A stretch of DNA of 28,165 nt, from assembly GCA_910585565.1 (NCBI GenBank), contig CAJUFC010000131.1, positions 1-28,165 of the forward strand, given 5' to 3'. Origin of the DNA: an uncultured Eggerthellaceae bacterium. Its GTDB lineage: Bacteria > Actinomycetota > Coriobacteriia > Coriobacteriales > Eggerthellaceae. This document shows, in pieces, positions 18,925 to 26,360 of the stretch. The notes under the pieces are model-generated. The model made no database searches. It was not told where the DNA came from and saw only the letters and a program-made list of their open reading frames with translations. Within the stretch, counting starts at the first letter, position 1, and each line of letters starts with the position of its first letter. The position numbers and the translations under genes are program-made.

Positions 18925-20196
18925 CTATAAGGAAGGCAGGTCCTCCGGCAATCCGATATGCCCGAGCACCGCGCTCGCAGCCGCAACAGCAGGAGAGGAC
19001 AGATATACCTCACTCGTCGGGTCACCCATGCGCCCAACGAAGTTGCGATTGGTCGTCGCGATGGCGCGCTCACCCGCCGCAAGGATGCCCATATATCCGC
19101 CAAGGCACGGCCCGCAGGTGGGCGTGCTCACGGCACAATTTGCATCGAGGAAGATGTCCATCAGCCCCTCGTCGATGCACGCACGATACACTGCCTGCGT
19201 CGCCGGGATTACGATGCAGCGCACCTGGGGGTGCACTGTGCGGCCCTTGAGCACGGCCGCAGCTTGGCGCATATCCTCAAGACGCCCGTTTGTACATGAC
19301 CCAATGACCGCCTGATCGATACGTATGTCCCTCGCCTCCGCTACAGCTCGCGTATTCGAGGGCAAATGAGGGAAGGCCACCGTTGGCGGAATATCAGCGG
19401 CATCAATAGCGATGACCTGCGCATACTCAGCATTAGGGTCGGAATAGTACGCCGTATATTCGCGCTCCACGCGTCCGTCCATATACTCGCGGGTCACGTC
19501 GTCTACTGGTATCAGCCCCGCTTTGCCGCCAGCCTCGATTGCCATGTTGGCAATCGACATTCGCTGGTCCATCGACAGCGACTCGACCGCAGAGCCGGTA
19601 AACTCCATTGCCTTGTACAGCGCGCCATCCACCCCAATCAGGCCGATGATATACAAGATGACGTCCTTGCCCGTAACGCCCGGGCGCAGCTCGCCCTCGA
19701 TGACGAACTTCATCGTTTCGGGCACCTTAAACCACGCCTTGCCCGTTGCCATGCCCACACCGGCGTCAGTCGACCCCACGCCCGTAGAGAACGCACCCAA
19801 CGCACCATAGGTGCAAGTGTGCGAGTCGGCCCCTATGATCAAGTCGCCCGCACCCACGACGCCCTGTTCGGGCAGCAGCGCATGCTCAACGCCCATGCAC
19901 CCCACCTCGTAATAGTGCGTGACGTTCTGGTCGTGCGCAAAGTCGCGCACAATCTTGGCCTGCTCGGCAGATTTGATGTCCTTGTTGGGGACATAATGGT
20001 CAGGCACGAGAATCACCCGTTCGGGGTCCCACACCGTATCAGATATTTCCCTGCACGTTTTGATGGCAATCGGCGCCGTCACGTCGTTCGCCAACACCAG
20101 ATCAAGGTCGCACTCGATCAACTGGCCAGGCTGCACCTCGTCCAATCCCGCATGTGCCGCCAATATCTTTTCGGCCATTGTCATAGGACGCGCCAT
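18925..20196 (-). CDS. leuC: 3-isopropylmalate dehydratase large subunit
   Basis: Aconitase-family [4Fe-4S] large subunit of isopropylmalate isomerase, 423 residues. This is the length and motif style of the archaeal/clostridial LeuC (HacA-like) branch. Signatures are MTMAEKILAAHAG, DHYVPNKDIKSAEQ, GADSHTCTYGALGAFSTGVG, the cluster cysteines in IGSCTNGR and TCGPCLGG, and the C-terminal ATTNRNFVGRMG. AAGGAGG lies 7 nt before the ATG at 20196, which is preferred over an upstream in-frame start at 20241. tRNA-Leu(UAA) ends 90 bp upstream in the same direction. leuD follows only after about 147 bp with its own promoter, so the two subunits may be controlled separately. Confidence 0.97.
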   Translation of the reverse strand: MARPMTMAEKILAAHAGLDEVQPGQLIECDLDLVLANDVTAPIAIKTCREISDTVWDPERVILVPDHYVPNKDIKSAEQAKIVRDFAHDQNVTHYYEVGCMGVEHALLPEQGVVGAGDLIIGADSHTCTYGALGAFSTGVGSTDAGVGMATGKAWFKVPETMKFVIEGELRPGVTGKDVILYIIGLIGVDGALYKAMEFTGSAVESLSMDQRMSIANMAIEAGGKAGLIPVDDVTREYMDGRVEREYTAYYSDPNAEYAQVIAIDAADIPPTVAFPHLPSNTRAVAEARDIRIDQAVIGSCTNGRLEDMRQAAAVLKGRTVHPQVRCIVIPATQAVYRACIDEGLMDIFLDANCAVSTPTCGPCLGGYMGILAAGERAIATTNRNFVGRMGDPTSEVYLSSPAVAAASAVLGHIGLPEDLPSL

Positions 20197-20286
20197 CGGG
20201 CCCCCTCCTTCGTTAGGATACTCGCTCGCTCGAGCCGTCATGCGACTAATCGGGCTGTGCGCATAGTCCGTTCAGCTTGTAAAAAG

Positions 20287-20371
20287 TGGTAGGGGTACAG
20301 GGACTCGAACCCTGAAGCCTTGCGGCGGCGGATTTTAAGTCCGCTGCGTATGCCAATTCCGCCATACCCCC
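20287..20371 (-). tRNA. tRNA-Leu, anticodon TAA
   Basis: A class II tRNA of 85 nt with encoded CCA (20289-20287). The acceptor stem is GGGGGTA (20371-20365) against TACCCCT (20297-20291), with a G1-U72 wobble pair. The anticodon stem GCGGA/TCCGC encloses CTTAAAA, giving anticodon TAA (reads UUA). The variable arm is long and the T-arm reads AGGGTTCGAGTCCCT. TTTTT follows two bases after the CCA. leuC lies 90 bp downstream on the same strand. Confidence 0.96.
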
Positions 20372-20384
20372 ATATGGGTTTGAT

Positions 20385-20390
20385 ATTCTA
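20385..20390 (-). promoter_or_regulatory. Candidate -10 of tRNA-Leu(UAA)
   Basis: TAGAAT on the minus strand lies 14 bases before the tRNA 5' end, the expected place for a -10. The best -35 (CTGACT) would need a long 19-base spacer, so the promoter call is moderate. Transcription may continue into leuC. Confidence 0.4.
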
Positions 20391-20470
20391 CCACCGCATA
20401 CGCCCCACCAGTCAGGCGCTATGGCTATGGCATTCAGAGCGGAAGCGTATGGAAAGCGAGCGGAAGGGCG

Positions 20471-21370
20471 CTACAGCACCTGGCAGAGCGCATCCAAAAG
20501 CGTTATCGCAAAGTGCTGTGCCGAACGCTCGAATCCGGCCTCTTCCCATGTCGTTTCGGGAAACACCACACGTACCCGCTGCGGCGCACGAGCGCGAGCC
20601 ATGCCAATGGCTCCTGAGAGGCCCTTCGACAGCGTCTCGTCGTCGACAAAGGTAACCGTAGGCGTGGCATCATCCGCCGCTTCGGTGGATATTTGCACGA
20701 GCAGCATATCATCGTCGGGCTTCACAGAAAGCATCTCTGCGCTCACGATCTTCGACGACGGATTGGTGGCAAACGCCAAGTTGGACACACGCGAGGCTAC
20801 CGAACGCGTGAACTCATCCGCGCCAAACAGGCAAAGCGCGTTACGCTCCAGCACGTCTGCCGCACGCGCAAAGCCCAAAGGCCCCGTCTTGTGATGCGCG
20901 CCTTTGCCTACCCAAGAATGCTCGAGGTTATGGATGGCCGCAAACGTATAAGCGCCCGCAATCCCGTCAGAGGGCAACCCCAAGTTGAGCTGAAACTTCC
21001 GCAATGCGTCTTCGGTGTGTGCGCCAAAGATGCCGTCCTCGGTTCCGCAAAAGAACCCCAGCGCACCCAGCGCCTGCTGCAACTCGAGAACATCATGCCC
21101 GTGAAAATAGGGCATGCGCAAATACAGCGTCCGGTCTCCCAGATTGTACGTCGCGTCTACCAACGCGGCCCACACTTTGTCGGTAACCTCTCCGCGTGAC
21201 ATCGCGGAAGAGTCGCCGCAGCCATGGGTGCAGCAAAACGCATCAACCGCCTCAGCGGTACGCTCTCCGAAAATGCCATCGACGTCAGCAGCGTCGAGAA
21301 AGCCCATCAGCTGCAGCCGCTGCTGAATGTCCTCGACGGCCGGCCCACGTGTTCCTTGTCCAATCTTCAT
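20471..21370 (-). CDS. CwlM-like protein: two peptidoglycan-binding domains, no intact amidase
   Basis: A 299-residue protein with two PG_binding_1 repeats: about 1-72 (IQQRLQLMGFLDAADVDGIFGERT) and 92-150 (LQQALGALGFFCGTEDGIFGAHT). The linker and second repeat (RTLYLR ... GHDVLELQQALGALGFFCG ... LPSDGIAGAYT) resemble mycobacterial CwlM as I recall it. CwlM also begins with two such domains, lacks a signal peptide, and activates MurA in the cytoplasm when phosphorylated. The C-terminal ~140 residues lack the DPGHGG zinc-ligand motif of Amidase_3 and are shorter, so amidase activity is unlikely. No signal peptide is present. GGGGAG lies 9 nt before the ATG at 21370. The gene ends the envelope operon, 103 bp after the polyprenyl synthase gene. 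The MurA-control role is inferred from homology. Confidence 0.75.
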   Translation of the reverse strand: MKIGQGTRGPAVEDIQQRLQLMGFLDAADVDGIFGERTAEAVDAFCCTHGCGDSSAMSRGEVTDKVWAALVDATYNLGDRTLYLRMPYFHGHDVLELQQALGALGFFCGTEDGIFGAHTEDALRKFQLNLGLPSDGIAGAYTFAAIHNLEHSWVGKGAHHKTGPLGFARAADVLERNALCLFGADEFTRSVASRVSNLAFATNPSSKIVSAEMLSVKPDDDMLLVQISTEAADDATPTVTFVDDETLSKGLSGAIGMARARAPQRVRVVFPETTWEEAGFERSAQHFAITLLDALCQVL

Positions 21371-21473
21371 ATCGTCGCGCTCCCCAGTTCGGCCCTGCGG
21401 GTGCATGCCCCATATCGCATGCACTCCACCCGGCCATCGTACAGCGTCCCCCGTGACGGACGGACGCCACCGA

Positions 21474-22529
21474 TTACTTCAATCGATTGACAAACCAATC
21501 GGCCATCGACTCCAACAGGTCTCGCGCATCGCTCGGCTCGACCATCTCGCGCAGTCGGTTCTTGGCAATCGAGGTAAGGTTCTCTGCATAGCTGCGCGCA
21601 TAGTCGATAGAGCCGGCACGATCGAGAAGCTCCACCACCTCTGCCAAAACCTCTGGATCGCGCTCCTTGGACGACAGCACTTCAACCAAACGAGCACGGT
21701 CGGCGCCCTCGAGCGTATGCAGCGCATGCACAACTACCAGCGTGCGCTTTCCCTCGGTGATGTCGTTGCGGAAGTCTTTCTTCGTCGACTCTTCCTTGCC
21801 GATGATATTGAGCAGGTCGTCCTGTATCTGGAACGCCAGGCCCGTATCCAGCCCGTAATTGCGCAGCGCCTCCACCTCGGCATCAGTAGCACCGCCGACG
21901 ATTGCGCCAATCGCCAGCGGCACGGCCCCCGAATAGTGCGCCGTCTTATGGGTGGCCATGACGAGATAGTCCTCAGGCGTTATGTCGTAGCGCTCATCGC
22001 GAGCCCATCCGATATCAAGGGCCTGACCCTCGATGGTGCGCTTCGTCATGTCGATAAGCTCGTTGACGACGCGCACCTTCGTCGCATCGTCGAGCATGGG
22101 GTCTTTGATGACGGTGCCGTTGACAAGCATCAACCCCAGGTCGCCCATATTGATGGCCAGCCCCAGCCCCTCCGTCAGGTGCAAACAAGGCTTGCCCCGC
22201 CTGAGCTCAGCATCGTCAGCGATATCATCATGGATGAGGGCAGCAGTCTGAAAGTGCTCGATTGCCGCAGCCGCCGACATGGCACGGTCGACGTTGCCGC
22301 CCACCGCAATGCAAGCCGCAAAGCAAATGAGGGGACGATGCCGCTTTCCCCCATTCTCGCTAAAGCGCATGAGCGGGTCATACAAGTAGCGCGCCATGTC
22401 CTCATGCGATCCCTGGGGAATATACGAATTGACCAGCTCGCCTACCTTGTTTGCATAGCAATCGAGATATTCTTCGAACGTATGCGGCGGCGTCTTGACA
22501 GAGTTGAGTATGCTACTGGCTGTTTCCAT
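21474..22529 (-). CDS. Polyprenyl diphosphate synthase (trans-isoprenyl)
   Basis: A trans-prenyltransferase of 351 residues that condenses isopentenyl diphosphate onto an allylic diphosphate. It has GGKRHRP (residues 60-66), the first Asp-rich motif DDIADD (101-106), GQALDI (168-173), and FQIQDDLLN (233-241), where the last Asp of the second DDxxD is Asn241. The closing loop is KDFRNDITEGKRTL. Ala96-Ala97 lie at the -5/-4 positions before the first motif; small residues there usually allow chains longer than C15, so a geranylgeranyl or longer product for quinone or lipid carriers is plausible. The ATG at 22529 has only a weak AGG. The Ppx/GppA gene ends 13 bp upstream, so translation is probably coupled. 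Confidence 0.92.
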   Translation of the reverse strand: METASSILNSVKTPPHTFEEYLDCYANKVGELVNSYIPQGSHEDMARYLYDPLMRFSENGGKRHRPLICFAACIAVGGNVDRAMSAAAAIEHFQTAALIHDDIADDAELRRGKPCLHLTEGLGLAINMGDLGLMLVNGTVIKDPMLDDATKVRVVNELIDMTKRTIEGQALDIGWARDERYDITPEDYLVMATHKTAHYSGAVPLAIGAIVGGATDAEVEALRNYGLDTGLAFQIQDDLLNIIGKEESTKKDFRNDITEGKRTLVVVHALHTLEGADRARLVEVLSSKERDPEVLAEVVELLDRAGSIDYARSYAENLTSIAKNRLREMVEPSDARDLLESMADWFVNRLK

Positions 22530-22542
22530 GGTGCCTAACTGA

Positions 22543-23520
22543 TCATTCCACGTTATCTTGAGCGTGCTGAACAGTATACATAATCATACCTTCGAGGATA
22601 TCCGACTCGCTGACCGTGAAGCAGTCGACGCCGGCAGCACGCATGACTTCCTCCAAGATGACCATACCGGCAACGATGACAGGCCCACGGCGCGGATCCA
22701 GGCCACGCACGCGCTCAAGCTCGGGCAGCGTGAGCGCAGACAGCATGCGCGTTTGCCCAGCAAGGTCGCCCAATGTCACCACGGCCCCGTCTACGCGCTC
22801 AGGGTCATAGGGCTCGATGCCGTCACGCACGGAGACAACCGACGTGGCGCTGCCCGCAACCGCCACCATCCGTGCGCCCGCAAGCCCCAGCCCCGTTGAG
22901 CGGAACCATTCCTCGAACAGGGGCCGCATCCACGCTCGCGCGCGTTCGATAGCTTCGGAGGTGGGCGGGTATCCGTCCCAGAATCGCTCGGTAACGCGCC
23001 GACATCCCACATCGAACGACCGCGATCGCTCAGCCGTTGTCGCCGCCACGCCGCAAGACACCTCGGTCGAGCCACCGCCAACGTCTACGACCACGACACG
23101 CTCTCCGGCGAAAGCCGCCGAAGCGCCCGCAAAGGACAGCGCCGCCTCCGTCTCTCCCGGCACAACCGCCAAAGCAAGACCGCGCTCTGCCAACATTGCC
23201 ACAAACGCATCCGCATTGTCTGCATCGCGCGCGGCGGACGTGGCGATGGTCATCACCGCAACCAGAGGACGCTCGGGCGTATCCCACGCAGCCAGCTCCT
23301 CCCTATAGCTGTCGACAACCACGCCAACCCGCTCAAGGGCCCCAGGCAACAAGGCATGCGCAACATCAACGCCTTCGCCCAAATTCGTTATCGCATACCT
23401 CTTGGACACCGGAGCAATCGCGAGCCGCCCATCCGGAGACGCGCTCACGTCAGCCACAAGCATACGACAGGTGACCGTGCCGACATCGATGGCTGCGTAT
23501 CTTCCCTCGCGCACACTCAT
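22543..23520 (-). CDS. Ppx/GppA-family phosphatase (short form)
   Basis: A 325-residue exopolyphosphatase / guanosine pentaphosphatase of the sugar-kinase/ASKHA fold, in the short actinobacterial form without a C-terminal HD-like domain. Signatures are the phosphate-1 loop AIDVGTVTCRMLVADV (about 10-25), the catalytic-glutamate region VPGETEAALSFAGA (Glu125 the likely base), phosphate-2 VVDVGGGSTEV (145-155), VGCRRVTERF, and the adenosine-region VAVAGSATSVVS. The family degrades polyphosphate and/or pppGpp; which applies here cannot be told. It begins 5 bp after the sensor-kinase stop and ends 13 bp before the polyprenyl synthase gene, so it is mid-operon. Confidence 0.92.
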   Translation of the reverse strand: MSVREGRYAAIDVGTVTCRMLVADVSASPDGRLAIAPVSKRYAITNLGEGVDVAHALLPGALERVGVVVDSYREELAAWDTPERPLVAVMTIATSAARDADNADAFVAMLAERGLALAVVPGETEAALSFAGASAAFAGERVVVVDVGGGSTEVSCGVAATTAERSRSFDVGCRRVTERFWDGYPPTSEAIERARAWMRPLFEEWFRSTGLGLAGARMVAVAGSATSVVSVRDGIEPYDPERVDGAVVTLGDLAGQTRMLSALTLPELERVRGLDPRRGPVIVAGMVILEEVMRAAGVDCFTVSESDILEGMIMYTVQHAQDNVE

Positions 23521-23525
23521 AGCGC

Positions 23526-25469
23526 CTACGCAGCATCCTCGTCTTGCCCGTCGTCCCCTGCATCAGGGGACCTGTGCGCCTTCATCTTCTTCAGCTCGTC
23601 TTCGGAGAAATGCCTCGGCAGGCTGATCGAGAACGTAGACCCACGGCCCTTCTTGCTGTTCACCGAAACACGGCCGCCATGCCGCTCGACCAGCTCTTTG
23701 ACGACAGCCAGGCCCACGCCTAAGCCACCGCTTTCGCGCGAGCGGCTGGCCTCGGAGCGCCAGAAGCGCGAGAACACCATCATCTCCTCGTCGGGTTCCA
23801 GCCCGATACCAGTGTCGCTCACGTCAACGACGGCCATAAAGCCCTCGCGACGAACATATAGGTCAATCCTGCCCTCCGAGGTATAGCGCAGCGAATTGGA
23901 AACGAGGTTGGTGATCGCCTGACGTATCATGTCGGCATCGCAGACCACCTGCGAATCCTGAATGATGTGCACGTTAAAATCGAGGCCCTTTTCGCGAGCC
24001 AGCATCTCGTTCGACTCATACACTGCAGTCACCAGAGAGCCCAGATCGAGCAGTTCTTCGTGCATCGGCTCCGAACGACGCTCAAGCCGCGACAAGCGCA
24101 GCAGGGCATCGACCAGACGTGACAGCCGCTTCACCTCGTCATCGATCAGCTCTAGCCTGTCGTTAGTCACGTCATAGACGCCATCTATCATTGCCTCGAT
24201 GGTGGCCTGAATAGCCATGAGGGGCGTCCGCAGCTCATGAGCGACGTCGGACGTCAGCCGCATTTCGAGGTTGCGGTCGCGTTCGATGGAATTTGCCATC
24301 AGGTCAAATGACATGCCCAGCTTGCCGATCTCGTTCTCGCCCGTAACGTACGAGCGAGCCTTGAGGTCTCCTCTGTTGATGCGCAGAGCTGCGTTGGCAA
24401 TCATCCTGACAGGTTGCACCAGGCGATATGCAAACGCGATACCCAAAAGAACCGCTATCAGCACCGCGATGATGCCGACGTAAATCATCGCCTTCATCGT
24501 GTCATCTTTGAGGCTCGCATCAAAGCGGCCGATTAGCCCCTCTGCGTCGTTCGTCCACAAAAACAAGTTGCCGTAGTAGATGTTGTCGATGTTGACTTCT
24601 CTGATGGCCGTCTGCGTAGCCAGCTTCATGTCGGCGATTTCCACGCCGTCAGCATCCTTGGGCCACGAAGAGAACACCATGCGCCCATCGTCCGGCATGA
24701 TTACGATGCCCACATTGTCTTCGAGCTGCAGGCCCTCCCTCAGCGACATCGGGTCCATCGCCTCGATAGACCCCTTGTTGCGGCACTCCTCCTCGATGAG
24801 GATGTTGAGATACTCCGCCATCGCGTCCATGTTGTTCATCGAGTAGTTGCGAAAATAGGAGTCGAACACGATGACCGTGAAAAAGAGGATCAGAAGGGCC
24901 GTGAGAAACGCCACCGTCGCAAACGCGATAACCATCTGAACGCGAAACGAACCGACCACGCGATACACGGGATGCACAGGCTGCGCCGGATTGCCGTTCT
25001 CGCCTTGAGCGGCACGCGCGGCAGCTTGCCGCCTCTGCCACTGCTGCATCATCATCTGCTGCTGCGCAAACCGCTGGGCAGCTTGCTGGTCAAGCTGCTT
25101 TTTCGTCTTGCGCCCGTAGGTCCGCTTGAAGGAAGCCAGCTTCTTGGCAAGCTTTTGGCGCTGCCCCTTGAGGGCCGCCTGCACCTTCTTTGGCCCCGGC
25201 TTTTTATCGGCCTTGCCCTTGTCCTCGGCCTGGGACTTCTTCTCAGGCTCCGCAGACCTCTCAGGCTGAGACGCTTTCTCGGTCGTACCCTCGGGTTCCT
25301 CGGATCCGTCGGGCTCCTCGGGTTGAGGCGCTTTCTCGGCCACGCCCTCCGACCGCTCCGACGGGGGCTTTTGCGCATCTTGGACGTCTTGGGTGTCTTG
25401 GGCTACGGCGTTGGACGCCTCTTCCGTTATCGCGCCTGCATCAGGCGTTTTCTTTTCCGCATCCACCAC
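23526..25469 (-). CDS. Sensor histidine kinase with long charged N-terminal extension
   Basis: A 647-residue membrane histidine kinase. Residues 1-175 are a low-complexity cytoplasmic extension: an acidic, Pro/Glu-rich part (1-95), a Lys-rich part (95-125) and a Gln/Ala-rich part (125-155). TM1 is about 179-202 and TM2 about 327-350, enclosing an extracytoplasmic sensor of about 120 residues. HAMP follows (351-403), then HisKA with His411 in HELRTP, the N-box (NLVSNSLRYT), G1 (DTGIGLEPDE), the F-box (FSRFW) and G2 (GGLGVGLAVVKEL). The start is the GTG at 25469, with no strong ribosome site, 32 bp after the response-regulator stop. It pairs with that OmpR-type regulator. The signal is unknown; the downstream Ppx, polyprenyl synthase and CwlM-like genes suggest an envelope or phosphate cue (inference). 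Confidence 0.93.
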   Translation of the reverse strand: MVDAEKKTPDAGAITEEASNAVAQDTQDVQDAQKPPSERSEGVAEKAPQPEEPDGSEEPEGTTEKASQPERSAEPEKKSQAEDKGKADKKPGPKKVQAALKGQRQKLAKKLASFKRTYGRKTKKQLDQQAAQRFAQQQMMMQQWQRRQAAARAAQGENGNPAQPVHPVYRVVGSFRVQMVIAFATVAFLTALLILFFTVIVFDSYFRNYSMNNMDAMAEYLNILIEEECRNKGSIEAMDPMSLREGLQLEDNVGIVIMPDDGRMVFSSWPKDADGVEIADMKLATQTAIREVNIDNIYYGNLFLWTNDAEGLIGRFDASLKDDTMKAMIYVGIIAVLIAVLLGIAFAYRLVQPVRMIANAALRINRGDLKARSYVTGENEIGKLGMSFDLMANSIERDRNLEMRLTSDVAHELRTPLMAIQATIEAMIDGVYDVTNDRLELIDDEVKRLSRLVDALLRLSRLERRSEPMHEELLDLGSLVTAVYESNEMLAREKGLDFNVHIIQDSQVVCDADMIRQAITNLVSNSLRYTSEGRIDLYVRREGFMAVVDVSDTGIGLEPDEEMMVFSRFWRSEASRSRESGGLGVGLAVVKELVERHGGRVSVNSKKGRGSTFSISLPRHFSEDELKKMKAHRSPDAGDDGQDEDAA

Positions 25470-25501
25470 GGCTAGCGCTTCATGCCCATGTCAAGCCAAG
25501 C

Positions 25502-26227
25502 CTAGTCGGAAAGACCAGCCGCACCCGTCGCGTTCGGGTTCTCGAACCGATATCCCACGCCATGCACGGTATGAAGCCACCGCGGCGCCCGTGGGTTGTC
25601 CCCCAGCTTGGCGCGCAGGTTCTTGACATGAGAGTCAATGGTGCGCTCGTAGCCCTCGAAGTCATACCCGAGTACCTTTTCCACGAGTTCCATGCGGGAA
25701 TAGACGCGTCCTGGATAGCGAGCCAGCGTCGTCAGCAGCTTGAACTCGCTTGCCGTGAGATCAATCTCTTCGCCCCGGATGGTGACCTTGTGCCCGGTCA
25801 TGTCGATGACGAGGTCTCCGTAGGCCATCTCCTCGCGTAGCGGCTCGCGATCGGAATGCACGCGCCGCAGCAACGCACGCACGCGCGCAACCAGCTCGCG
25901 CGGGCTAAACGGCTTGATCAGGTAGTCGTCAGCGCCCAGCTCGAACCCGATGATGCGGTCCTCGATCTCGCCCTTTGCCGTCAGCATGACGATGGGCACG
26001 TCGGACACGTCGCGAATGGCGCGGCAAACCTGCTCGCCCGTCACTTTGGGCAGCATGAGATCCAGCACGATGAGGTCGTAGTTGCTCCTGCTGAACTCCT
26101 CAAGCGCTTCTTTCCCATCTTCGACAGCAGACACCCAATAGCCCTCTTTTTCCAGATAGGCAGTGACTGCCTCGCGGATGTTCTTCTCATCCTCGACCAA
26201 CAGAATGCGCCTTGTCGCTGAATCCAT
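25502..26227 (-). CDS. OmpR/PhoB-family response regulator
   Basis: A 241-residue response regulator: receiver domain (about 1-122) and winged-helix DNA-binding domain (about 135-230). It has the acidic pair E12-D13, phospho-acceptor Asp56 (LIVLDLMLPK), Thr83, and Lys105 (YLIKPFSPREL). The effector domain has LTASEFKLLTTLARYPGRVYSR, YDFEGYERTIDSHVKNLRAKLG and LHTVHGVGYRF, the OmpR-type recognition helix and wing. The ORF runs to 26287, but GAGGAGG lies 6 nt before the ATG at 26227, so that start is chosen. It is the first gene of the five-gene envelope operon and is divergent from the Tat-exported protein gene, sharing a 133-bp control region. Confidence 0.96.
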   Translation of the reverse strand: MDSATRRILLVEDEKNIREAVTAYLEKEGYWVSAVEDGKEALEEFSRSNYDLIVLDLMLPKVTGEQVCRAIRDVSDVPIVMLTAKGEIEDRIIGFELGADDYLIKPFSPRELVARVRALLRRVHSDREPLREEMAYGDLVIDMTGHKVTIRGEEIDLTASEFKLLTTLARYPGRVYSRMELVEKVLGYDFEGYERTIDSHVKNLRAKLGDNPRAPRWLHTVHGVGYRFENPNATGAAGLSD

Positions 26228-26273
26228 AGTTTGCCTCCTCTGCACAACCCTTTGCCATGCACTAGGCCTTCGT

Positions 26274-26279
26274 ATAGTA
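26274..26279 (-). promoter_or_regulatory. Candidate -10 of the response-regulator operon
   Basis: TACTAT on the minus strand at 26279-26274 is a plausible -10 for the operon. The matching -35 position falls inside the inverted repeat at 26295-26311 and is poor (TTTATC), as at promoters that need an activator or are repressed there. This reading is inference. Confidence 0.35.
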
Positions 26280-26294
26280 TGCTGCATTCACTTT

Positions 26295-26311
26295 AGGATA
26301 AATTGTATCCT
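26295..26311. promoter_or_regulatory. Perfect inverted repeat in the divergent control region
   Basis: AGGATA-AATTG-TATCCT is a perfect 6-bp inverted repeat with a 5-base spacer. It lies between the response-regulator gene and the divergent Tat-protein gene, over the likely -35 of the regulator operon and upstream of the candidate promoter of the divergent gene. It could be an operator for either direction; no binder is known to me. Confidence 0.45.
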
Positions 26312-26325
26312 TTGTTGCCCGCTCA

Positions 26326-26354
26326 GAGACATCCCGTTTCTCGAATGACATAAT
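26326..26354 (+). promoter_or_regulatory. Candidate promoter of the Tat-exported protein gene
   Basis: On the plus strand GAGACA (26326-26331), a 17-base spacer and CATAAT (26349-26354) put the transcript start at or within a base of the ATG (26361). GGAG is only 2 nt before the ATG, too close to work well. A leaderless mRNA, common in actinobacteria, would fit both observations. Confidence 0.4.
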
Positions 26355-26360
26355 GGAGTA

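Noticed and set aside
18881..19315. 144-codon plus-strand ORF starting in the leuC-leuD gap
   Set aside because: Its ATG lies inside the promoter spacer and most of it is a shadow of leuC. The antisense promoter is kept as a finding, but not this protein.
20197..20286. T-box or leader-peptide attenuator before leuC
   Set aside because: The 90-bp gap has no T-box sequence, specifier stem or leucine-codon-rich short ORF; only the tRNA itself stands out.
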